A stretch of 64,000 nt of DNA from Streptomyces sp. GSL17-111 (lineage in GTDB: Bacteria; Actinomycetota; Actinomycetes; Streptomycetales; Streptomycetaceae). Location of the stretch: positions 1,921,001 through 1,985,000 of the forward strand of contig NZ_JBAJNS010000001.1 in the NCBI RefSeq assembly GCF_037911585.1. The letters run 5' to 3'. The notes beneath the pieces are model-generated. The model was not told the origin of the DNA, made no database searches, and worked only from the letters and a program-made list of their open reading frames with translations. A program made the position numbers and the translations under genes. Within the stretch, counting starts at the first letter, position 1. Each line of letters opens with the position of its first letter. Positions 56,385-64,000 of this stretch are shown here, one piece after another.

Positions 56385-56771
56385 ATGCACGAACTGTCGA
56401 TCGCGACCGCCGTCGTCGAGAGCGCCGACGCGGCCGCCCGGCGGCACGGCGCCGCGTCGGTCGAGTCCGTCCGCCTGCGCGTGGGCGAGCTGGCCGGCGT
56501 GGTCGCCGACGCACTCCGCTTCTCCTTCGGCCTCGCCGCCGAGGGCACGGCCCTGGCGGGCGCCCGGCTGGAGATCGAGGAGGTCCCGGCGCGGGCCCGC
56601 TGCGGCGGCTGCTCCGGTGACTTCGCCGTCGGGTCGCCGCCGTCCCTGGAGTGCCCCGGCTGCGGCCGGTCCGCGGCGGAGCTGCTGACCGGCCGGGAGC
56701 TGGAGATCGCCGCCGTCACCCTGCCGGAACCGGACGCCCCGGCAGGCGTCCCCCCGCCGTCCCTGTCCTGA
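56385..56771 (+). CDS. hypA: Hydrogenase nickel-incorporation protein HypA
   Basis: HypA delivers nickel to the large subunit with HypB. The 128-residue protein starts MHELSIATAVVESA, where His 2 binds nickel, and has the zinc site CGGCSGDF...CPGCGRSAAELLTGREL (about 73-105). It is the first gene of the rightward arm. Length is slightly above the usual 113-118. Confidence 0.95.
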   Translation: MHELSIATAVVESADAAARRHGAASVESVRLRVGELAGVVADALRFSFGLAAEGTALAGARLEIEEVPARARCGGCSGDFAVGSPPSLECPGCGRSAAELLTGRELEIAAVTLPEPDAPAGVPPPSLS

Positions 56772-56783
56772 GGAGGACGTTCG

Positions 56784-57653
56784 ATGATGTGCCGGACAGT
56801 CGACCTGCGCCACGCGGTGCTGGCGAAGAACGACGGGCTCGCGGCCGAGCTGCGCGCCGACCTCACCGCACGCGGCATGACCGCCGTGAACCTCATGTCC
56901 AGCCCCGGTAGCGGCAAGACGGCGCTGCTGGAACGGGTGCTGACGCGGGCCGGTGAGCGCGGCGTCGCGGTCGCCGCGCTCACCGCCGACCTCGCCACCG
57001 AGAACGACGCCCGGCGGCTGGCCCGTTCGGGTGCGCCGGTGAAGCAGGTGCTCACCGGCGGCCTGTGCCACCTGGAGGCCGACCAGGTGCGCGAGCACCT
57101 GGCGGACTGGCCGCCGCGCGCCACCAGGGCGCTGTTCGTGGAGAACGTCGGCAACCTCGTGTGCCCGGCCACCTACGACCTGGGCGAGTCGCTGCGGGTG
57201 GTGCTGATGTCCGTCACCGAGGGGGAGGACAAGCCCGTCAAGTACCCGACGGCGTTCGGCCTCGCGCACCTCGTCGTCCTCACCAAGACCGATCTCGCGC
57301 AGCCGGCGGGCTTCGACGAGGAGGCCTTCACGGCCCACGTCGAGCGGGTCAACCCCGGTGTGGAGGTGCTGCGTTCCTCCGCCCACACGGGCGAGGGCGT
57401 GGACGAGTTGCTGGACCGGGCCCTTGCCGCGTGCAGCGGGGTGACGCCGCACCGGCCGGTGCTGGCCCGGCAGCACCTGGAGCGCCACGGCCACACGCAC
57501 GGCCACCCGCACGGCCACGAGTCCGCGCCGGAGGCGGAGGGCGGCCGGGAGAACGCGCCGGAGGGCCCGGACGAGGCGGCGTCCGACGTCATCGCCGCCC
57601 CGGCCGGGCAGCCGTCGGACGCCGTCCTCCAGACCGTCGCCGACGGTTCCTGA
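56784..57653 (+). CDS. hypB: Hydrogenase nickel GTPase HypB
   Basis: HypB hydrolyses GTP to load nickel. The 289-residue protein has the P-loop SSPGSGKTALLERVL, TADLATENDARRL, VENVGNLVCPATYDLGE (metal site) and the NKxD equivalent TKTDLAQP. The His-rich, metal-storing tract is at the C-terminus (about 233-246, HGHTHGHPHGHE) rather than near the start as in many HypB proteins. The ATG at 56784 has AGGAGG 8 bases upstream. Confidence 0.95.
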   Translation: MMCRTVDLRHAVLAKNDGLAAELRADLTARGMTAVNLMSSPGSGKTALLERVLTRAGERGVAVAALTADLATENDARRLARSGAPVKQVLTGGLCHLEADQVREHLADWPPRATRALFVENVGNLVCPATYDLGESLRVVLMSVTEGEDKPVKYPTAFGLAHLVVLTKTDLAQPAGFDEEAFTAHVERVNPGVEVLRSSAHTGEGVDELLDRALAACSGVTPHRPVLARQHLERHGHTHGHPHGHESAPEAEGGRENAPEGPDEAASDVIAAPAGQPSDAVLQTVADGS

Positions 57654-57670
57654 GCCGTGAGGGCCGCCGC

Positions 57671-60217
57671 ATGACCGAAGGCATCACCGAGACACCGCAC
57701 GTCCCCCGCCCCGACACCGGCCCTGTCGAGACCGACCCCGAGACCGACGCCGGCCCCGAAGCCGACCCCGAAGCCGTTCTGCGGCGGCGCGTGCTGGTGC
57801 GGGGCGTCGTCCAGGGCGTGGGGTTCCGGCCGTTCGTGCACCGGCTGGCGGGCGAGCTGGCGCTGGCCGGGCACGTCGCCAACACCACCGGCGGCGTCAC
57901 CGCCGAGGTGGAGGGCCCCGCCCACGCCGTCGAGGAGTTCTGCCGACGGCTGCGGGCGGACGCCCCGCCGCTCGCGCACGTCGCCGACGTCCGCCACGAG
58001 ACGCTGGCGGCCGTCGGCGAGGCGGCGTTCACCATCCGGGCCTCGGAGAGCAGCGCGGGAGGAAGCGCGGAACAGGGCGCAGGACACACCCGGATCCCGC
58101 CGGACACCGCGACCTGCGCGGACTGCCTGCGCGAGCTCGCCGATCCGGCCGACCGCCGCTACCGGCACCCGTTCATCACCTGCACGCACTGCGGACCGCG
58201 CTTCACCATCGCCACAGCGCTGCCGTACGACCGGGCCACCACGACGATGGCGCCCTTCCGCATGTGCCCGGCCTGCCGGGGCGAGTACCACGACCCGGCG
58301 GACCGCCGCTTCCACACCCAGCCGGTCGCCTGCCACGCCTGCGGCCCGCGCCTGCGGCTCGTGCCCGGCGCCGGGTCGGGCGTGCGCGCGGCCGAGGGCG
58401 AGCGGGCCCTCGGCGTCGCGCGGAAGCTGCTGGCGGCCGGGGCGATCGTGGCGGTCAAGGGCGTCGGCGGCTACCACCTGGCCTGCGACGCCGCCGACGA
58501 GGCAGCCGTCGCCCGGCTGCGGGAGCGCAAGGCGCGCGGCGGGAAGCCGTTCGCCGTGATGTGCGCCGATCTCGCCACGGCCACGCGACTCGCCGACGTG
58601 GGGGCGGGCGAGCGCGCGGCCCTGACGGGCCGACACCGGCCCATCGTCCTGCTGCGCCGCGCCGAGGGTCCACTCCCCGGGCTCGCCGGGAACGTGTGCT
58701 CCGGCAGCCCCGACGTCGGCGTCATGCTCCCCTACACCCCCGTGCACGAGCTGCTGTTCGGGCTGCCGGGGGACGCGCCGGGGCCGCGCGTCCTCGTCAT
58801 GACCAGCGGCAACCGGTCCGGGGAGCCGATCGTGACCGACGACGACGAGGCGCTGGACCGGCTCGGCGGCATCGCCGACGCCTGGCTCACCCACGACCGC
58901 CGCATCGACGTGCCCTGCGACGACTCCGTGGTGCGGGTGCGGGCGGACGGCCGGGAACTCGTCCTGCGCCGCTCCCGCGGCTACGCGCCGACGCCGCTGA
59001 CCCTGCCCGTGCCCGTCCGGCCCGCGCTGGCCGTCGGCGGGGACCTGAAGAACGCGCTGTGCCTCGGCGCGGGCACCGACGCCTGGTTCTCCCCACACCT
59101 GGGCGACCTGGGCGACCTCACCGCCCTGGAGGCGTTCGGCCGGGGCGAGCAGCGGCTGCGGGAGCTCACCGGCGTCCGCCCGGAGGTGCTCGCCGCCGAT
59201 CCGCACCCGCGCTACCACGCGACGCGCTGGGCCCGGGGCCGCGCCGGGGCCCGCGCCGACCAGCCGGTCCTCGTCCAGCACCACCACGCGCACATCGCCT
59301 CCACCATGGCCGAGCACGGACTGGACGGCACGGGCCCGGTCATCGGCGTCGCCTTCGACGGGACGGGGTACGGCGCGGACGGCGCCGTGTGGGGCGGCGA
59401 GGTCATGCTGGCCGACTACGACGGCTACCGCAGAGTGGCCCACCTGGCGTACGCGCCGCTGCCCGGCGGGGACGCGGCGGTGGCCAACCCGTGCCGCACG
59501 GCGCTGGCCCGGCTGCGTGCGGCGGGCGTGCCCTGGGCGCCGGACCTGCCGTGCGCGGCGGCCTGCACCGACGAGGAGCTGCGGCTGTTGGCCCGTCAGC
59601 TGGAGCGGCGCGTCGCGCTCGTGCCGACGTCCAGCATGGGGCGGCTGTTCGACGCGGTGGCCTCGCTGACCGGTGTGTGCCACCGGGCCGGGTACGAGGC
59701 GCAGGCCGCCGTCGAGCTGGAGGCCGCCGCCGCGCGGGTCTGGCGGGTCGGGGAGCCGGGCCCGGCCCCCGCCTACGCGTTCGCCCTGCGGTCGCGGGGC
59801 ACGGCCGGGACGCCGGGCGTCACGGTGTTCGACCCGGCGCCCGTCCTGGCGGACCTCGCGGCCGACGTCCGGCGCGGCACCCCGGCCGAGGTCATGGCCG
59901 CCCGGTTCCACCGGGCCGTGGCGGCGGCGGTGGTCACCGTCTGCCGCCGCGCCCGCCACGAGACGGGGGTGCGCACGGTCGCCCTCACCGGCGGCGTGTT
60001 CGCCAACGCGCTGCTGGACGAGGCGTGCGCCGACGGCCTCGACGCGGGCGGCTTCACCGTGCTGCGGCACCGCGCGGTGCCGCCCGGCGACGGCGGCCTG
60101 GCCCTCGGACAGCTCATGGTGGCGGCCCGGGAGCCGCTGCGCACTTCCCCACCCACGAGACGAACGGAGGCGGGCCATGTGCCTGGCGGTACCAGGACGA
60201 GTGGTCGGAACCGGTGA
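57671..60217 (+). CDS. hypF: Carbamoyltransferase HypF
   Basis: HypF turns carbamoyl phosphate into the cyanide precursor for the Fe centre. The 848-residue protein has an acylphosphatase domain (GVVQGVGFRPFVHR, about 45-58), two zinc fingers (CADC, CTHCGPRF; CPAC, CHACGPR), a YrdC-like domain (KARGGKPFAVMC) and a Kae1-like carbamoyltransferase (QHHHAHIAS, about 536-544; VAFDGTGYGADGAVWGGE). An N-terminal acidic extension of some 40 residues precedes it. Its 3' end overlaps hypC by 41 bases. Confidence 0.95.
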   Translation: MTEGITETPHVPRPDTGPVETDPETDAGPEADPEAVLRRRVLVRGVVQGVGFRPFVHRLAGELALAGHVANTTGGVTAEVEGPAHAVEEFCRRLRADAPPLAHVADVRHETLAAVGEAAFTIRASESSAGGSAEQGAGHTRIPPDTATCADCLRELADPADRRYRHPFITCTHCGPRFTIATALPYDRATTTMAPFRMCPACRGEYHDPADRRFHTQPVACHACGPRLRLVPGAGSGVRAAEGERALGVARKLLAAGAIVAVKGVGGYHLACDAADEAAVARLRERKARGGKPFAVMCADLATATRLADVGAGERAALTGRHRPIVLLRRAEGPLPGLAGNVCSGSPDVGVMLPYTPVHELLFGLPGDAPGPRVLVMTSGNRSGEPIVTDDDEALDRLGGIADAWLTHDRRIDVPCDDSVVRVRADGRELVLRRSRGYAPTPLTLPVPVRPALAVGGDLKNALCLGAGTDAWFSPHLGDLGDLTALEAFGRGEQRLRELTGVRPEVLAADPHPRYHATRWARGRAGARADQPVLVQHHHAHIASTMAEHGLDGTGPVIGVAFDGTGYGADGAVWGGEVMLADYDGYRRVAHLAYAPLPGGDAAVANPCRTALARLRAAGVPWAPDLPCAAACTDEELRLLARQLERRVALVPTSSMGRLFDAVASLTGVCHRAGYEAQAAVELEAAAARVWRVGEPGPAPAYAFALRSRGTAGTPGVTVFDPAPVLADLAADVRRGTPAEVMAARFHRAVAAAVVTVCRRARHETGVRTVALTGGVFANALLDEACADGLDAGGFTVLRHRAVPPGDGGLALGQLMVAAREPLRTSPPTRRTEAGHVPGGTRTSGRNR

Positions 60218-60523
60218 GCGGGACGGCACCCCCATGGCGCAGGTCGACTTCGGCGGCGTGACCAAGGACGTGTGCCTGGCCTACGTGCCGGAGGCGCAGG
60301 TGGGCGAGTACGTCATCGTGCACGTCGGCTTCGCGCTCCAGCGTCTGGACGAGGAGTCGGCGCGGGCGTCGCTGCGGCTCTTCGAGGAGCTGGGGCTGCT
60401 GGACGAGGAGTTCGGCGACGCCTGGGGGCGCGCGGCGGCCGAGGCCGGCGCGGACGTCCCCGACGCCGTGGCGGCCACGGCCACCACCGATGCCGCCGCC
60501 CGGTCGGACGAGGAGGTAACCCG

Positions 60524-60527
<4 letters not shown>
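60177..60527 (+). CDS. hypC: Hydrogenase assembly chaperone HypC
   Basis: HypC carries the Fe(CN)2CO unit with HypD and protects the large subunit. The 116-residue protein starts [10 protein letters not shown], where Cys 2 is essential, and has [31 protein letters not shown]. The C-terminal extension of about 30 residues ([20 protein letters not shown]) is longer than usual. ATG at 60177 with GGAGG 6 bases upstream; the last base pairs overlap hypD (GTGA). Confidence 0.95.
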
Positions 60528-61694
<1,167 letters not shown>

Positions 61695-61702
<8 letters not shown>

Positions 61703-62810
61703 GACGACGACCGCCACGGCCCCCGAGGCCCCCGAGCTGGACGTTCCGGAGCCGGAGGTCGTGGACCCGGCCGCGTGGACGTGCCCGGCGCCGCTGCGGG
61801 ACCACCCCTCGGTGGTGCTCGGGCACGGCGGGGGCGGCGCCCTGTCGGCGGAGCTGATGGAACACCTCTTCGTCCCCGCCTACGGCAATCCGACGCTGGC
61901 CGGGCTCGGCGACTCCGCCGCCGTCACCCTGGGCGGGGCCCGCCTCGCGTTCTCCACCGACTCCTACGTCGTGCGCCCGCTGTTCTTCCCCGGCGGGTGC
62001 ATCGGGGACCTCGCCGTCAACGGCACCGTCAACGACCTGGCGATGAGCGGGGCGCAGGCGGCCTACCTGTCCTGCGGATTCATCCTGGAGGAGGGTGTCG
62101 AGCTCTCCGTGGTGGGGAGGGTGGCGGAGGCGATCGGAGCGGCCGCGGAGGCGGCCGGCGTCACGGTCGCCACCGGGGACACGAAGGTGGTGGAGGCCGG
62201 GCACGGCGACGGGATCTACGTCAACACCTCCGGCATCGGTCTGATCCCCGACGGCGTCGACATCCGCCCGCAGCGCGCCGTGCCGGGCGACGTGGTGATC
62301 GTCAGCGGCCCCATCGGGCTGCACGGGATCGCCGTGCTCAGCCTGCGGGAGGGCCTGGAGTTCGGCGCCGGGGAGCTGGCGAGTGACACCGCGCCGCTGA
62401 ACGGACTGGTCGCGGCGATGCTCCGCGTCACCCGTGACGTGCACGTCCTGCGCGACCCGACGCGCGGCGGCGTCGCGGCGACGCTCAACGAGATCGCCTC
62501 GGCGTCCGACACCGGCGTCGTCCTCACCGAGCGCAGCCTGCCCGTGCCGGAGGCCGTCGCGAACGCCTGCGGCTTCCTCGGCCTCGACCCGCTCTACGTC
62601 GCCAACGAGGGCCGACTCGTCGCCGTGGTGCCCCGGGCGGAGGCGGACGCCGTCCTGGCGGCCCTGCGCGACCACCCGCAGGGCCGTGGGGCGGCGGTGA
62701 TCGGCGAGTGCGTCGCCGAGCACCCGGGCATGGTGGTGGCCCGCACGGCCTTCGGCGGCACCCGCGTCGTGGACCTGCCGCTCGGCGAACAGCTCCCCCG
62801 CATCTGCTAG
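61695..62810 (+). CDS. hypE: Carbamoyl dehydratase HypE
   Basis: HypE makes the thiocyanate donor from HypF. The 371-residue AIR-synthase-like protein has [62 protein letters not shown] and ends PRIC, whose last Cys carries the group. TTG start at 61695 overlaps hypD by 8 bases. An acidic 30-residue N-terminal extension is present. A hairpin terminator follows. Confidence 0.95.
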
Positions 62811-62849
62811 GCCGCAGCTGCCGGCCCGCCGAACAGGCGGTCGGGCATG

Positions 62850-62883
62850 GGTCCCCGGCCGGGCGGGCACCCGGCCGGGGACC
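62850..62883 (+). terminator. Hairpin terminator after hypE
   Basis: A perfect 14-base-pair stem (62850-62863 with 62870-62883) and a six-base loop follow the hypE stop by 39 bases, closing the rightward hydrogenase arm. Confidence 0.85.
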
Positions 62884-62910
62884 GACCCGGGACGAACGAT
62901 CCGACAAGCG

Positions 62911-63474
62911 ATGAACAAGGACGTGAACAGCATGCGCGTGGCGTTTCTCGCCGCCCCCGAGGGCGTGGAACAGGTCGAGCTGACGGAGCCGTGGCAGGCC
63001 GTGAAGGACGCCGGCGGAACGCCGGAGCTGCTCTCCACGCAGGGCGGCACGCTCCAGGCGTTCCACCACCTCGACAAGGGCGACACCTTCCCGGTGGACC
63101 GCGAGGTCGGCCAGGCGGGGATGGAGGACTACGACGGCCTGGTGCTGCCCGGCGGCGTGGCCAACCCGGACCTCCTGCGCACGGACGAGCAGGCCGTCGA
63201 CTTCGTGAAGGGGTTCTTCGAGCGGGGCAAGCCCGTGGCCGTCATCTGCCACGGCCCGTGGACGCTGATCGAGGCGGACGTCGTCCGGGGCCGCCGCGTC
63301 ACGTCGTGGCCGAGCCTGCGAACGGATCTGCGCAACGCGGGCGCGACGTGGGTGGACGAGGAGGTCGTCCGCTGCGAGGACGGGCCGAACGTCCTGGTCA
63401 GCAGCCGTAAGCCGGGCGACCTCAAGGCGTTCTGCACGGCCTTCGTCCGCGAGTTCCAGAAGATCTCGACGTAG
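62911..63474 (+). CDS. DJ-1/PfpI-family protein
   Basis: The 187-residue protein has a class I glutamine amidotransferase-like fold: MRVAFLAAPEGVEQVELTEPW, GLVLPGGVANPDLLR and AVICHGPWTLIEA, with the nucleophile Cys (elbow) and a nearby His. Members act as proteases, deglycases or stress chaperones; the reaction here is open. ATG at 62911 or, as the homologues' N-terminus suggests, at 62932. A strong terminator follows. Confidence 0.88.
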   Translation: MNKDVNSMRVAFLAAPEGVEQVELTEPWQAVKDAGGTPELLSTQGGTLQAFHHLDKGDTFPVDREVGQAGMEDYDGLVLPGGVANPDLLRTDEQAVDFVKGFFERGKPVAVICHGPWTLIEADVVRGRRVTSWPSLRTDLRNAGATWVDEEVVRCEDGPNVLVSSRKPGDLKAFCTAFVREFQKIST

Positions 63475-63520
63475 TCGGAACGGCCGCGTAGCCGGGACGG
63501 CCGCGCTGCGGCCGGGACGG

Positions 63521-63557
63521 CGTGGGGCCCGCACCCGGTTCGGGTGCGGGCCCCACG
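63521..63557. terminator. Bidirectional hairpin terminator
   Basis: A perfect 17-base-pair stem (63521-63537 with 63541-63557) with a three-base loop lies between two convergent genes. Its arm core GGGGCCCGCACC also appears in the cold-shock terminator at 19125. Confidence 0.92.
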
Positions 63558-63573
63558 GCCGTTGTGCGGTGGA

Positions 63574-64000
63574 TCAGACGGCGGAGCCGGCGACCCACTC
63601 CGACCAGGACATGTTCCAGCCGTTGAGACCGTTGTCCGGCTGGATCTCCTTGTCCGGGGAGTTCTTCACCACGACCACGTCGCCGATCATCGAGTTCTCG
63701 TAGAACCAGGAGCCGTCGGTCGTCGGGTCGTCGGCGCCCTTGACGTCCTGGAGGCCCACGCAGCCGTGGCTGGTGTTGCCCTCACCGAAGGGGGCGCCCC
63801 AGTAGTTGCCGTGGATGAACGTCCCGGAGGTGGACAGGCGCATGGCGTGCGGCACGTCGGGGATGTCGTACTCGCCCTCGCCGTCGTCGTCGGTGAAGCC
63901 GACCGTCGCGCCGTTCATCCGGGTCTCCTCGAACATCTCGGAGATCACCATCTGACCGTTGTAGGTCGGGGTCTCCTTGCTGCCGGCGGAGATCGGGACC
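63574..64000 (-). CDS. L,D-transpeptidase (5' end outside window)
   Basis: The visible 141 residues are the C-terminal catalytic part of a YkuD-type L,D-transpeptidase, which makes 3-3 cross-links in peptidoglycan. The catalytic region is FIHGNYWGAPFGEGNTSHGCVGL, with the nucleophile Cys in SHGC and an upstream His. The C-terminus (GWNMSWSEWVAGSAV) is typical of Streptomyces members with Ig-like domains and a lipobox upstream, which lie beyond the right edge. Confidence 0.92.
   Translation of the reverse strand, partial: VPISAGSKETPTYNGQMVISEMFEETRMNGATVGFTDDDGEGEYDIPDVPHAMRLSTSGTFIHGNYWGAPFGEGNTSHGCVGLQDVKGADDPTTDGSWFYENSMIGDVVVVKNSPDKEIQPDNGLNGWNMSWSEWVAGSAV

Noticed and set aside
57173..60265. 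Minus-strand frame of about 1000 codons over hypB-hypF
   Set aside because: Hyp proteins are certain on the plus strand.

Overview
The window is high-GC actinobacterial DNA, almost certainly a Streptomyces or close relative. The evidence is strong G/C bias at third codon positions, frequent GTG and TTG starts, a mycothiol S-conjugate amidase (Mca), a GTP-dependent PEP carboxykinase, and many Streptomyces-type genes (PucR, DrrAB-type ABC pair, NB-ARC/TPR protein, high-affinity [NiFe]-hydrogenase). No rRNA, tRNA or CRISPR array was seen.

Region by region. 1-7.5 kb is a minus-strand run: a pair of adjacent proteins that share an unusual glycine-rich motif, a proline-rich membrane protein, an Nramp-related transporter, a protein with a zinc-ribbon-like tail, and the CpaB and CpaE proteins of a Flp/Tad-type pilus locus that continues past the left edge. 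7.6-17 kb is mostly core metabolism: a secreted trypsin-like protease, a PLP amino acid deaminase, hemolysin III, pckG, alaA and a large thioredoxin-fold protein. 17-20.7 kb is disturbed: a Uma2-type protein, a truncated second copy of the thioredoxin-protein N-terminus, a MerR regulator, a cold-shock gene and one apparently intact IS5-family element with a frameshifted transposase. 20.7-24.1 kb is a fatty-acid desaturase, its ferredoxin reductase and a divergent PucR regulator. 24.3-38.2 kb is chromosomal backbone (NB-ARC/TPR protein, mca, greA, ABC exporter, ilvA, MarR, metB, msrA).

38.2-43.3 kb is accessory. It holds a two-gene toxin-antitoxin-like unit, a Nudix gene coupled to an HTH regulator with repeated operator-like words, a DUF7848-like protein and an RsbW-type ATPase. 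It is bounded by two partial copies of the same gene block, each with a different piece missing, which points to duplication followed by complementary deletions. 43.3-47 kb holds an aquaporin, a drug exporter, an SGNH hydrolase and a DUF1330 protein.

47.1-62.8 kb is a complete hydrogenase locus of the actinobacterial high-affinity (group 1h) type. Leftward runs hypX, the small and large subunits, a NifU-like protein, several conserved proteins of unknown role, a maturation protease and a 43-residue microprotein. Rightward runs hypABFCDE. The two arms leave a shared 208-base control region and most neighbouring genes overlap by 4 bases, so the set looks built for co-expression. The expected role is scavenging traces of H2 for energy, as established for this hydrogenase group in Streptomyces. 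The window ends with a DJ-1/PfpI protein and the C-terminal part of an L,D-transpeptidase.
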